Source: Phragmites australis
Taxonomy: Eukaryota; Streptophyta; Magnoliopsida; Poales; Poaceae
Assembly (NCBI RefSeq): GCF_958298935.1
Contig: NC_084923.1
Coordinates: 26,016,501-26,080,500, forward strand
Reading direction: 5' to 3'
Length of the DNA: 64,000 bases
Positions within the stretch are counted from its first letter, which is position 1. Every line of letters begins with the position of its first letter. Below the pieces are notes generated by a model, which saw only the letters and a program-made list of their open reading frames with translations, made no database searches and had not been told where the DNA came from. Shown piece by piece: positions 12,152-24,943 of the stretch. A program made the translations under genes and the position numbers.

Positions 12152-12314
12152 TCATCCCCCAAGCTCTCTCGCGGATGTGGTGGTCTAAGTGGTTCGTGGT
12201 CGCGAATAGACCAGGTCGCACCACCTAGGCCCCAGGTCAATGTGAGTTCACCCTAGGAGTGGCTATCAACGCAGTCCACTTTCGTGATGAGCCCACAAAA
12301 CCGAATCGCGAGTG
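12152..12314 (-). other. Internal end of element D with polypurine tract
   Basis: Minus-strand sequence just upstream of the 3' LTR reads GAGAGAGCTTGGGGGATGA (12152-12170), a good polypurine tract. The remainder is D internal DNA up to the broken junction with element A. Confidence 0.6.
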
Positions 12315-12939
12315 GCTCTCCCCACGCCTCTCACTCTCACTCTCTCTTGCTCTCTCAACCAGCCAAGGAGAAAGATAGCAGCAGTCATCTCCCTCTCTCT
12401 CAAGCTCTCTCACTTCTTCCCCAAAATCCCACACAAGCAGCAAGAAGCAAGGTGTGCATGTGTTACCAATGTTTTCCCCTACTTCTTAGCTTCCTTTCCA
12501 TCCAAGAATCTCTTGCATGCATGGAGTTTTGAAGGAATTGCAAGCAATTTTGTCGCCACCTTTGTTCCAAAATTTCAGCAGCACTTTTGTTTCCTTTCTC
12601 CAAGTTCTTCCCTGCGATTCTTCACCAAATTAACAGTCACAACCCTTGGCAAAGGACCAGAGGTAAGTCTCTAATGTTCCTTACTATCAATGCATGTTTT
12701 AGCTCGGTTTTGGACAGATTTGTGGGCTGCAATCAAGGAATTGTGAAGTAACGTTGTGTTCTTGAGGTGGATAGAGCTAGAATGAAGGTTTGGATGAGTT
12801 AGTGTTAGTGATTCATATTTGCGGAGTGGATAAAATAGGTCTAGAACCCTTGGTTTAGTGCCTATGCATGTTTAAGTGGTTGATAATTCAACATGCAAGT
12901 TGAATCAGTCAAAAAAATGTCGCAAAACATGTTTTCTAT

Positions 12940-13260
12940 AGGAACCCAGAGGTTCCCGGTCACCACCTGGAGGTTTCAGGTAATCCTAGACAAAAATACC
13001 CGAGGACTCCCACCCAAAGGTTCACCTGGAGACTTCAAAACCTAGAGGGTCTGAGTTGAACCTGGAGATTCCGGATGATCCTAACCAAAAATACTCGAGG
13101 ACCCCCATCCGAAGGTTCACCTAGAGCCTTCGGAACCCGGAGGGTCCGAGTTGAATCCAGAGGTTCTAGGTGATCCTAGCCAAAAATACCTGAGGACCCC
13201 CACCCAGAGGTTCATCCGAAGATTTCGAAACCCGAAGGGTCCAAGTTCAACCCGGAGCAT
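12940..13260 (+). repeat. Three-copy 95-bp tandem repeat within the LTR of element A
   Basis: The landmark AAAAATAC recurs at 12992, 13087 and 13182, an exact 95-bp period. Each unit contains several variants of the short motif ACCCGGAGGTTCC. The same array, same period, sits in the right LTR at about 22740-23075, so it predates the insertion. Confidence 0.8.
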
Positions 13261-13772
13261 CTGTATTATACTATTCATCATGCATTTTTCTTTTTCGTTT
13301 ACTTTGTTGATAGCTTGTAAATTTCATAATTAGTTCATATGAACCACAAAAATCATGAAACCAGTTGTGTTAGCTTTGTATGTGTATAACTATATATTAA
13401 AAATGTTAGAACTCAAGAAAATATATTTTGATAATTAATTTAAATGCATTTTAGGTTAATTAAATCATGGCTAATTAATATCATGTCCTAAAATTATGAA
13501 ACCACTTGGACAATTCATTTTCTGATCAGTGCTATCTAGGAAGAATATACTTTGGTATGAAAGTGATGTGTAAATTATTGAAGTTCATTTAATCTTGATA
13601 TCTAGTTTAGTTTTGGTCCTTTTTGATAACCCTTAAATAAATTATTTATACCATGAGTCTATGTGCTTCAATTAAAATGTTTCTTGCTGCATTATGTTCA
13701 TTGCTCATTACCACATCCCAATTAAAATTTTGTAGCATTTTCATATCATCTATTTTATTCTCATAATTACAT

Positions 13773-14012
13773 GTGTTCTTCTTAGTGAACGAAGGACCGG
13801 AGGGTAACGCGGGCATGATCGAGGGCGATCTGAAAGTTGTTTCCCTTGCTTGTGAAGCTGATCAACAAGACAAGCATATAAGCATTTTCATCCATTACTT
13901 TGGATCATATATTGTGTTAATTGAAAAGTTATGCTTTATGTATGTTTGCATGTCAATAAGTCTGATGTCTGGTTTTGGGTTAGATCCTATTTGTTGTATT
14001 ATCCTCCATTGA
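13773..14012 (+). other. LTR peptide block 'LVNEG...IEGD' (element A, left LTR)
   Basis: The open frame reads LVNEGPEGNAGMIEGD at 13782-13829. The corresponding LTR segment of element B encodes LVNEGLERDASVIEGD (about 30434-30481). Within the first five codons all base differences are synonymous (Leu, Asn and Gly third or first positions). The frame runs on to 14012 in this copy only. I do not recognise the product. It may be an exon of an LTR-derived transcript or a short accessory ORF. Confidence 0.4.
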
Positions 14013-15418
14013 CATTTTTATCACTCGATCCTTTGTAACCTAGATTGTTTATATCACATAATGGTCTAACATAAAAAGAATGTGTTATGCTTAGACTGGC
14101 ATAGGTCATCGGTAGAAGTTGAGCGGTGGTTCGATCATCATTCGCGAGCTTAGGGCTTACTTTATATCATAAATATAATGATGATGGAGGATGGTGTAAG
14201 TCAGTAAGGATGAGATGAGATTCAGGCAGGCAATAGCGATGGCTCGAGAAGTGAGTCTCGGATGCTATAGGCCTACTTGAATTGATTAAGCATCGTCTGT
14301 TGTTGCCGTTGGCTCTAACACTTTGTGTACCTACTACATGTTGATATAATGGTAAGACAAGCTAAATACCTTTTCTAGCTATGACCTTTTAGCTTGTGGG
14401 CTTATGGTGTCGTGGGCATAATAGGCTTATAGAGGTATCTAGTTTTCTCGAGGAGTAGTTATAGCTACATCCACACCTTTAGACGTAACTAGGGTGCTTC
14501 AGGAGTAGCCCTAGTGGACCTCTGCACCTATAGGTGCATATTCAAACGGTCGGAGCTCAATTGGAAAAGGTTGACACGGGTACCCCCTTGTGTGCACTTT
14601 AGCGGATGGTACAAGCCGAATGGTCCTCGTATTATGAGGGTAAAGATGTATCCCCTGTAGGGTGTAAGAAAAATTTGAATTGTTGTGCTCTCTGTCATGA
14701 GCACACTACTATCCATCCGCATTAATCGTAGAGTTCCATTATTAGGATGTTGTGATGGAATGTCGGGACATAACTGGCGATGTAGATGAAGAGTTGATAT
14801 GGTACAAGTTATAGCTTTGTTATGTTGATGATCTCAGGATACAAGGCTATTTTGATTAGGTGTAGATGCTTACACTTGAATCCAAATTGCTTTTGCATAT
14901 TAAATTACTTAACCTTTGTGGCCGAGTACTTGCTAATACCCATATGCATTCTCCTTGAAGTCGGGCTATTTATAAGTGCCCAATATGGATTAAGCCTTAC
15001 AAGTACCTTTGTACTCACGTGCTTTGTTTGCTTTCCAGGTGAGAAAGATTTAGTTGGTGATGGGCAAGAGTAGTGCCATTCTACTAATGTGTTGTTATTT
15101 TAGGGTGGCGCCTGGCGCTACCTATCTTCTGTCGTCATGTAACTTATTCTGCTACATAGCTACTCTAGAAAATGTTTGAGTTATGTATTTTGTGGTAAAG
15201 TTTAATCTACTTAATGACTTGTACCTTAATTTAATTACTCGCTCTTTATTATGTCTTGTGATGATGTGTTTGTTGTAAAGGCGTGTGTTCTGATACTGGA
15301 AGTAAACACGTGCCGAAACTACCGAAATGGTATTCCGATTAATCATTGTAGGCATGATTATAGAAAATGATCGTCCTAATGTTTAGCTTGAATACTATTT
15401 GGACGATTCCTCGTAATG

Positions 15419-15430
15419 AGGTATCAGAGC
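15419..15430 (+). other. Primer binding site of element A
   Basis: AGGTATCAGAGC begins three bases after the LTR end and matches the initiator tRNA-Met site TGGTATCAGAGC except at the first base. Confidence 0.8.
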
Positions 15431-15576
15431 TTGATTTAATAAAGTAGCCTAAAATACTTAGGATTTGTTAATCAAATGTGTCAACCCATTAATAGTTATC
15501 TTTAGTTCCTAAGTGTTTACTCTATTTTATTTCTCATCTTGTCTTAGAGCAAATCGTACCTCTTCTTGTTGTTAAC

Positions 15577-16440
15577 ATGCCTAAATTGGTCTCGAACTCA
15601 TCTCTTTCTTAATGGGGTAAGGATGGTCGCTCTTACATTGGTGATGGCTACTCGTGCCAAGGGTGTGGGAAGTTTTCCCGCACTCCTCCTCGAGATGATT
15701 TGGCACGCAAATTTCACCTATGTGCTGGAGTATGCGGTGTATGCTTGAGGAGTTGGGCCAGATTTTGTGGACTACTTGGCGACCATAGACATACGGGCAA
15801 GAATTATCAAAGGTGGGGCCAATCCCCACTACTCTGAGGCAGTTGGAACTTCGGAAGAAATGGCTGTCCAAGTTGTGGCGTATAAGGCAATGGCTGCCCT
15901 TTGTGATGAGCTGCTCATTCTGCATGGATGGCTGTTCATTTACTTTCCAATTCAGGGCAACAACATTAACAACTTCGAAGATGTCCCAAATGCGGCCCCT
16001 CTAAATGAGCATCGTATGGTAGAGTTGGTTCGCTCCTTGGAATGATCCTACCGTTGCATAGTGGCTGAACCTTGGGAGACGTGAAGGCGGTACAACACGC
16101 TACAGTACGCGATAGAACCACATGTGCGTTGCGGATTGGTGGACCACAAGGTGTTGTATGAAGAGGGCCATATGACACCGTTTGGCATGGCATCTCAGAC
16201 ACACCGCCTTCTGGTGGTGCAGAGCACACAGGTACCTCATCCCCATGGCGAGGTGCAAGGGCATCCAATGGATTGCATGTGCTGCAGTTCCACCACTGCT
16301 ACATGAGGGAAATGTTGTTAGACGAGTCACCGCCTCTCACCCACCCCAATGCCATTGACGACACAAGCTCCCCCCAACATCGTCTCTTGGACGAATTTCC
16401 GAAGGACTTTGTTCGGGATCTGTATCGTGGGTGGTTTTAA
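15577..16440 (+). pseudogene. Accessory leader ORF upstream of gag in element A, degenerate
   Basis: An ATG at 15577 (MPKLVSNSSLS, then stop) opens a region whose frames stay protein-like for 800 bp. It includes a Cys-containing stretch (SYIGDGYSCQGCGKFSR), then after a frameshift DYLATIDIRARI and HYSEAVGTSEEMAVQVVAYK (15767-16042), and then EPHVRCGLVDHKVLYEEGHM and MTPFGMASQTHR (16100-16306). This is not gag, protease or pol. It resembles, from memory only, an uncharacterised ORF family that recurs in grass retroelement leaders. It lies between the primer site and gag, and element B has no such segment. Stops and shifts make this copy inactive. Function unknown. Confidence 0.5.
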
Positions 16441-17196
16441 GTCAGTGGATTTAAGAATTATGTAATAGGGCGTAGTTTCTTTTCTCAAAACTTTTGGACG
16501 AATAAAAATTAGCTATACTATGGCCTATGTATGAGACTTGTATGATGTATCTTTGTGTTGTATGAGTACTATGACTATTTAATATATCTTTTAATTTTGT
16601 TAATTTCTATTTATTATGCTGTCATTTTACTCATATTGCATCGACGCAATGACAAAGGTAAGAAGGTAAGGGATGTGTCCCGATAGCAGTTAATATTAAG
16701 GGCACAACCAGTGCGAGACAACGGCCTGGTGTGTCCTGTAAGGTGAATGTATAGGAAGTGAATATGTTAGCAATAACATATGAACATCCACCATACGATA
16801 GTAATTATGGTCGTTTACCCATGTGTCAATTACATGGGGTGTCCTGTAAGACGAAGGTACGAGAAGTGAATATGTTGGCAACAATGTATGAAACATCGCT
16901 TGTGCGGTGAGTAGCACAAGTACCGTTCGCGTGAAAAACATTTCTTTCTTACACGAAGGGTAATGATTGTGATTTTTATGTTTGCTTGTGGAGTGATGCA
17001 CTCGAGAAAGAAACGCGTAGATAAGGATCAAGCATACTTCATTTCCTATCTCTCATTTTGCACGCAACTAGTTATCATGGGCTTTAATTAGCACCACCAC
17101 ATTCATGTTGTTTATCCATTCCTTGTCATTCTAAATTCCTTTTTATTATCTTCCTTGTCAAGATCTTGTCATCACTAGTCTAGAATTGATGGAGGG
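16441..17196 (+). other. Non-coding leader of element A before gag
   Basis: No ORF of note. The stretch near 16680-17040 ('gtgagcgaca...acgaaggtac...aagaaacg') matches the shorter leader of element B near 32300-32500, so it is the conserved untranslated leader. Confidence 0.55.
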
Positions 17197-20100
17197 ATGA
17201 GAACCCATGGCAATTCGGGTGATCTTCCTGAGGTTTCCAACGAGAACAATCATGTGCCGCCTTCGCCGCCAAGCATGGTGGATGTGCTGATGCAAATCGA
17301 GTAGAACCACCAAGCACAAACCACTTTGCGCGAGGCTCTAGTGCGCAACATAGCCCCTCAAGGAGGAGGAGAAGCCAGGCATCATGATGACTATTCGGAC
17401 TTCCTTCGTACTAGTCCTCCCACCTTCATGTCTGCTGAGGATCCTCTCAACACAGACAATTCGCTACGCACCATCGAGCAGAAGCTCGCTCTTCTTCGAT
17501 GCGAGGACCACGAGAAGGCCCTCTTCGTCGCACATCAACTCCAAGGCACGACCAAAGCATGGTGGACGAACTATTTCACCATGCATGCTGTTGATCATCG
17601 CATCTCATGGGAGGAGTTCCGTCATGCCTTCTGCGATTATCATATCCCTAAGGGGATAATGGATATCAAGCGGCGAGAATTTCTAGACCTCAAGCAAGGA
17701 GGCAAGTCAATCATAGAATATGTGCAAGTGTTAAACCACTTGGCACAATATGTGCTGGAAGAAATCGGTACCGATGCTCAGAAGCAAGATCGCTTTGTAA
17801 ACGGTCTCTCCACCAAGATGCAAGACTGTTTATCCACTCACGAGTTTGTGGACTTCAATAAGTTGGTGAGCACCTCTCTCACAGTCGAGCACAAGCTGAA
17901 GAACCACCAAGAGGAGGAAAAGCATAAGAGGATCCCATCACCCTCTGTGGGCGACAGTTATCAACACCCGCGGATGGGGAATCAACCTCCTCCATCTCAT
18001 ACGAAAACTTTGGCTGCTCTACAACCAATGTTGGTAGCATGATGTCCATCCCCCTCCTTGCAAGGACAGACTGCAAGGCCTACCGGATCCCAGGGAAGTG
18101 TGATTGGTGATCCTGGCGGCCCATGTTATAACTGAGGGAGTGTCGGGCATTTTGCTCGAGATTGCCGATTCCTGAAGCCAGGTGTCATGGTAGATGCTCC
18201 AACACTGCCACTACCGGTGTTACCCTCTCAGTAGGCATCCAAGGCTACACAAGTTCCTAAGCGTGGCTGGGTGAAACACATCACCACTGAAGGATCTCAA
18301 GAGGACGATGGTGTGCTTATGGGTATGCTACTTGTAAACTCTCAACACGACATTGTATTTTTTGATTCCAGGATTCCAGAGCATCCCATTCGTTCACCAA
18401 GGAGGATTATGTCTTACATCATAATCTTGTCACCCAGCCATTTTCCACCACTTTCCACATAGATGCGCCTGATCCAGAAATACAAGCCGATCAAATAGTT
18501 CAGATGGTAAAGATTCTCATCGATAAGGTCTCTTTTCTCGCAAAGTTGATCTTGATTGACACCAAAGGGATAGATATCATCCTAGGGATGAATTGGTTAA
18601 CCAAAAACAGTGCTCTTATTGATTATGCATGGAGGATCATCTCTTTCAAAAATTCGGCCAGTGTTCGGACCCCTCCACCTAAGAGAGGGTGGTCCCTATC
18701 TTTATGCTATGGAGGGTGCTACAACCACGGACATCTGGAGTATCCCCGTGGTTTGCGAGTACCCAGATGTTTTTTTTTGAGGAATTATCGGGGATGCTGC
18801 CCAACCGGGATGTTGAATTTGTCATTGAACTCGCACCCGGAATGGCCCCGGTGTCGAAAAGGCCCTATCGTATGCCTCACAATGAATTGATGGAGTTGAA
18901 GAAACAATTAAAGGAGTTACTTGAAAAGGGTTTCATTCATTTGAGATCCTTATCTTAGGGATGCATGACTATCTTTGTCAAGAAAAAGGATAATAACTTG
19001 AGGATGTGCGTTGATTATCATCCTCTCAACGCGGTCACTATCAAAAATAATCCCTTCCCCGCATAGACATCTTGTTCGATCAATTGACCGGCGCTCGTTT
19101 CTTTTCCAAGATTGATTTATGGTAGGATTATCACCAAATAAAAATCCGATCGAAGGACATTCCTAAAACGGCCTTCTCTACCTGCTATGGACCCTATGAG
19201 TATATTTTCATGTCATTTGGCCTAACCAACCGGCCTACTTCATGTATTTAATGAACACTGTGTTCATGGAGGAGTAGGATTCTTTCATCATAATCTTCAT
19301 TGATGATATCCTCGTTTATTCCAAGGCCGAAGAAGAACATGCCCAGCATCTTTGAATCATTCTTGAAAGACTTTGTGAACATTGTCTCTATGCTAAGTTT
19401 AGCAAGTGCGAATTCTGGCTCAAGAAAGTTGCCTTCCTCAGTCATGTCCTTTCTGAAAATGGTGTCACTGTCGACACAAGCAAGGTTCAATATGTGATTA
19501 ATTAGAGGCAACCATAGAACATCACCGACATACGAAGTTTTCTTGGACTTGCGGGATACTACGACCAGTTCATTGAGAACTTCTCCAGAATTGCCAAGCT
19601 CATGACTAAACACTTGAAGAAGGGCGTGAAATTTGTATGGTCCGACACTTGTGGGCGAGCTTTACAAACCTTGAAGAGTCTTCTCACTACCGCACTCGTC
19701 CTTTCCCAACTAAATGTGGATAAAATCTTTGATATTTATTGTGATGCTTCCCGCATAGGCCTCAGTTGTGTTCTCATACAAGAGAGCCGAGTCGTCGCCT
19801 ATGCTTCTCGATAATTAAAGCACCATGAAGAAAATTATCCTACTCACGATTTAGAGCCTGTAGCCGTTGTGCATGCTCTAAAATCTGGTGCCACTACCTC
19901 CTTATAAATCTTTGTAACATCTATACCGATCACAAGAGTCTCAAGTATATCTTCACCCAAGTCGACCTCAACATGAGGCAAAGGAGATTGCTTGAATTGA
20001 TCAAAGACTATGAATTGGAGGTTCATTATCATACTAGCAAAGCAAACGTCTTTGTTGATTCCTTGAGCCGAAAGGCCCGGTGCAATTGTCTTATGGTCAA

Positions 20101-21623
20101 GCTCGAAAATGCCACCTTTGTGATTATTTTTAGAGACTTGGACTCAAGATGGTCTTAGAGGGATTTCTTGCAAATCTCGAAGCCAAATCCACCCTCCTTA
20201 ACCAAATCAAGAAAGCACAGAAGAATGGCAAGGGTATGGCCTAAATTTGTGATAAGAAGAAAGAGGGCAATGCTATTGCCATTTCGTAGGATGACCTAGG
20301 TGTGTTGTGGTTTGGAAAGAGACTTGTGGTCCCTAAGGTACGTGAGTTAAGGAATTTGGATGAAGCTCATGACTCCTTGTTGTCTATTCAACCAGGGAGG
20401 ACCAAAATATATCAAGACCTCAAGGAAAGATTTTGGTGGACTCGCATGAAATGGGAGATCGCTCGGTATGTGGCTGAGTGTGATGTTTGTGGAAGAGTGA
20501 AAGCCGATCATCTCAAGCTGGCTGGAGTGCTCCACCTTTTACTAATTCCCTCTTGGAAGTGGGAAGAAATCGGTATGGATTTCATTATCGGGCTACCTAA
20601 GACCCCTCGAGGCTATGACTCAATTTGGGTGATTGTTGATTGATTTACCAAGTCTGCACATTTCCATCTTCTCGCCAAGACCCGTTATAGTGTCGAGGAG
20701 TATGCTAAGTTATATCTCTCGAGGACTGTTTGCCTTCATGGGATTCCAAAGTAGATCATTTCCAATTGGGGTACTCAGTTCACCTCTCATTTTTGGAGAA
20801 GCCTCCACGAAGCCATGGGTAGCAAGTTATTCCATAGCACTGCCTACCATCTCCAAACCGATGGTCAAACAGAGAGAGTAAATTAAATACTAGAGGACAT
20901 GCTGCGAGCTTGTGCTCTCACATATGGAAAGCAATGGGAGATTTGCTTACCATTTGCAGAGTTTTCTTCCAATAATAGCTACCAATCCAGTATTAAGATG
21001 TTGCCTTTCGAAGCTCTCTATGGATGGAGGTGTCGAACACCTTTAAATTGGTCCGAGTCCAGCGAAAGAGCTTTTCTAGGCCTGGATTTGGTCAAAGAAG
21101 CAGAAGAGCATGTCATGACAATTCGCAAGAATCTTCTCATAGCTCAATCTTGCCAGAAAAGCTAGGTTGATCATCATCGGCATGAACTTGTTTTCAAGAT
21201 TGGAGAATTCTTTTATCTCAAGGTCTTTCACCTCAGAGGAATGCGGTGTTTCTAGATAAAGGGAAAGTTAGCGCCACATTATGTTGGCCCTTTTCAGATT
21301 ATTGAACGACGTGGTGAGGTGGCTTATCAGCTGGAGTTACCTCCATCCCTCTCTATCGTGCACAACGTCTTCCATATCTCGTAATTGAAGAAATATCTCC
21401 GTGTTCCAACCGAAGTTGTGACAATGGATGACCAATAACTTCAACCCAATCTTCTTATTGCGAGCATCCTATTCGCATTATTGATCCAGCCGAATAGAAG
21501 ACGTGGTGCAAATTAACTAAGATCCTCAAGGTTCGGTGGAGCAATCATACTGAAGATGAAGCGACGTGGGAACATGAAGATCGACTTCGTGCCAATTACC
21601 CCGACTTCTTCTCCAACATGTGA
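17197..21623 (+). pseudogene. gag-pol of element A, heavily broken
   Basis: This encoded the capsid, protease, reverse transcriptase, RNase H and integrase of a Ty3/gypsy chromovirus. The ATG at 17197 is followed by a stop at codon 36 (TAG, 17302). The gag core is readable at 17326-18042 (LRTIEQKLALLRCEDHEKA, AWWTNYF, FCDYHIPKG). The zinc knuckle near 18124 is interrupted by a stop, and the protease motif reads FFDSR instead of DSG. RT pieces lie at 18690-19340 ([21 protein letters not shown]), RNase H at 19600-20090 ([12 protein letters not shown]), integrase at 20300-21165 (WWTRMKWEIARYVAECDVC, IPSWKWEEIGMDF), and a chromodomain-like end at 21480-21623 (WSNHTEDEATWEHEDRLR). Many stops and frameshifts make it non-functional. 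Confidence 0.85.
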
Positions 21624-21727
21624 GCATTGTTTTAGTTTCCATCCCAACAGTGGTTGCCACAAAATCATGAAGTTCCTGGATTCGTCGTACTCTCCCCTAA
21701 GCTCACTTGAATCTCGGAACGAGATTC

Positions 21728-21743
21728 TTTTTAGGGGGAGCTT
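21728..21743 (+). other. Polypurine tract of element A
   Basis: TTTTTAGGGGGAGCTT directly precedes the right LTR start TGTCACATCCC. Confidence 0.75.
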
Positions 21744-23455
21744 TGTCACATCCCAATTTTCATAATCATGTCATTAAGCATAATCATGCATCATAAGCAT
21801 TATAACCATCAGGTTTAATTGTCAAGCATGGTTAAGCACCTATTATTTCTAATAGTGGTTTGATCTTTGCTATGTATTTTGAAAATAACCAATGTTAGAG
21901 TTTTCACTAATTTAAGTCTCCCATTGGCATGGTGGGTAAATCCATTTATATTGGATTAGATTTTTTTTGGAGCACTAGAGCACCTCATTTTGGGTTAGTG
22001 GAATGAGGAGAGAAAGAAAATATTTTGCAACTAAAATTCATCTTGTCTCTAGCATGTGGGCCCACGTGAGCTGGCCGGCCCCACTGCCTCAATACCTCTC
22101 TTTGCGCTGCAGCTGCCCCACTCCCTTCTCCCTCTCCCCACGCCTCTTACTCTCACTCTCCCTTGCTCTCTCAATCAGCCCAGGCAAAAGACAGCAGCAA
22201 CCATCTCCCTCTCTCTCAAGCTCTCTCTCACTTCATCCCGAAAATCCCACCCAATGAGCAAGAAGCAAGATGTGCATGTGTAACAATTGTTTTCCCCTCC
22301 TTCTTAGCTTCTTTTCCATCCAAGAATCTCATGCGTGTATGGAGTTTGAAGGAATTGCAAGCAATTTCGTCACCACCTTTGTTCTGAAATTTCAGCAGCA
22401 CTTTGGTTTCATTTCTCCAAGTTCTTCCCTCTGATTCTTCCCCAAATTGACAGTCACAACCCTTGACAAAGGACCTGGGATAAGTCTCTAGTGTTCCTTA
22501 CTAGCAATGAACATTTTAGCTCGGTTTTGGATGGATTTGTGGGCTGCAATCGAGGAATGGTGAAGTAATGTTGTGTTCTTGAGGTGATAGAGCTAGAATG
22601 AGGTTTGGATGAGTTATAGCTAGTGATTCATGTTTGTGGAGAAGATAAAATAGGTCTAGAACCCTTGCTTTAGTGCCTATGCATGTTTAAGTAGTTGAGA
22701 ATTCAACATGCAAGTTGAATCAGTCAAAAAAATGTCGTAAAACATGTTTTCTACAGAAACCCAGAGGTTCCAGGTCACCACTTGCAGGTTCGGGGTGATC
22801 CTAACAAAAAAATACCCGAGGACCCCCATCCGGAGGTTCACCTGAAGACTCTAGAACCTGGAAGGTCCAAATTTAACCCGGAGGTTCCGAGTGATTCTAA
22901 CCAAAAATACCTGAAGACCCCCACCCAGAAGTTCACCCGGAGACTCCAGAACACGGAGGCTTCGAGTTCAACCCGGAGGTTCTGGGTGATCCTAACCAAA
23001 AATACCGGAGGACCCCCACCTGGAGGTTCACACAGAGACTTCAGAATCCAGAGGGTCTGAGTTTAACCCAGAGCATCCAGATTGTAATGTTCATCAGGTG
23101 TTTTTCTTTTTCATTTACTTTGCTGATAACTTGTAAATTTCATAATTAATTCATACGAACTCTAAAAATCATAAAACTAGTTGCGTTAGCTTCGTTTGAG
23201 TATAACTACATGTTAAAATTGTTAGAACTTAATAAATTACTTTTTATAATTAATTAAGTAATTATGTTTGAGCTTAATTAAATCACGTCCAAAAATTATG
23301 AAACCACTTGGACAATTCTTGTTTTGATCAGTGCTGTCTAGGAAGAGTATACTTTGGTATGAAAGTGATGTTTAAATTGTTGAAGTTTATTTAATCTTGA
23401 TATCCAGTTTAGTTACGGTCCTTTTTGGATAGCCCTTAAATAAATCATTTATACC

Positions 23456-23647
23456 ATGAGCCTATGTGCTTCAATTCGAGTGTTTCTTGTTGCATTATGT
23501 TCATTACCTAGTACCACATCCCCATTAAAATTTTGTAACATTTGTATAGAATATCTTTCATGCTCATCATTGCATCCGTTCTTCTTAGTGAACGAAGGAC
23601 CAGAGGGTAACGTGGGCATGATCGAGGATAATCCGAAAGTTGTTTAA
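23456..23647 (+). other. LTR peptide block 'LVNEG' (element A, right LTR)
   Basis: The second copy of the block at 13773-14012. It reads FFLVNEGPEGNVGMIED and then stops (23647). The same segment occurs in both LTRs of element B. Confidence 0.4.
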
Positions 23648-24883
23648 CTTGCTTGTGAGGTTGATTAGCAAGGCAAGCATCTAAGCATTTTTATCCTGTT
23701 ACTTTTGATTATATATTGTGTCAATTTATAAGTTATGCTTTATGTATGTTTGCATGTTAATGAGTCTTATGTCGGGTTGGTTAAATCCTATTTTTGCATT
23801 ACCCTCCTTTGACATTGTTTATCGCTTGATCCTTTGTAACATAGGTTGTTCGTAACACATAATTGTCTAACTTAAAAAGAATGCATTATGCTTATCTTAG
23901 CATAGGTCCTCGGTAGAAGTCGAGCGGTGGTTCGGCTATCGTTCGTGAGCTTAGGGCTTACTTTATATCACAAAGATAATGATGATAGAGGATGGTGTAA
24001 GTCAGTAAGGATGAGACAAGATTCGGGCGGGCAATAGGAATGGCTTGAGAAGGGAGTCTCGGATGCTATAGACCTGCTTGAATCGATTAAGCATCGTCCG
24101 TTGTTGTCATTGGCTCTAGCACTTTCCGTACTTACCACATGTCGATATAATGGTAAGATAAGCCAAATACCTTTTGTAACTGTGACCTTTTGGCTTGTGC
24201 TCCTATAGTGTCGTGGGTATAATAGGCTTGTAAAGGTAATGTCGGGAAGGTGTTGTGGGCATAATAGCCTTGTAGAGGTATCTAGTTTGCTCGAGGAGTA
24301 ATTCTAGCTACCTCCACACCTTTAGATGTAACTAGGTTGCTCTGGGAGTAGCCCTAGTGAACCTCCACACCTATAGGTGCATGTTCAAACGGTCATAACT
24401 ATATTGGAAAAGGTTGACATGGGTACCCCCTTATACGCACTTTAGGGGGTGGAACAAGCTAAATGGTCCTCGTGTTGTGTGGGTACAGATGTACCCCTGC
24501 ATGTTGTAAGAACAATTTGAATTACCGCAGTCTGGGTCATGAGCACACTACTGTCCATCCGTGACAATCATAGAGTTTCATTATTCGGATGTTGTAATGG
24601 AATGTTGGGGCATAGCTGCTTATGTTGATGAAGAGTTTATATGGTACAAGTTATAGCTTTGTTATGTTAATGATCTCAAGATACAAGAGTTTTTCTGTTA
24701 GGTGTAGATGCTTACACTTGAGTCTAAATCGCTTTTACATATGAAGTTACTTAACCTTTGTCGTTGAGTCCTTGCTAATTACCCATATGCATTCTCCTTA
24801 GAGTCGGGCTATTTATGAGTGCCCATTATGGATTAAGCCTTGCGAGTACCTTTATACTCACGTGCTTTGTTTACTTTCCAGGT

Positions 24884-24943
24884 GAGGAAGATTTAGTTTT
24901 TGGCTACTTTATGCCCGCCGATGTTAGCGACGAGCAGGAGTAG
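24884..24943 (+). other. LTR peptide block 'FGYFMPAD...QE-stop' (element A, right LTR)
   Basis: After a splice-acceptor-like TTTCCAG (ends 24881) the frame reads EEDLVFGYFMPADVSDEQE and stops with TAG. Element B LTRs read FGYFVPADAGGGQE-stop (40802-40846) and FGYFVPTDAGGGQE-stop (31644-31688), with several synonymous changes and the same stop. The left LTR of A lost the core by a small deletion (near 15050-15075). Function unknown. Confidence 0.4.

Larger units (their letters stand above)
12315..15415 (+). repeat. Left LTR of element A, 5'-truncated
   Basis: Homology to the right LTR starts at CTCTCCCCACGCCTC (about 12316, matching about 22132) and runs to the end TTCCTCGTA. Sequence left of 12315 is unrelated to the right LTR, so the truncation is a deletion or rearrangement at the junction with element D. 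It includes a three-copy 95-bp tandem repeat and the LTR peptide block at 13773-14012. Confidence 0.8.
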
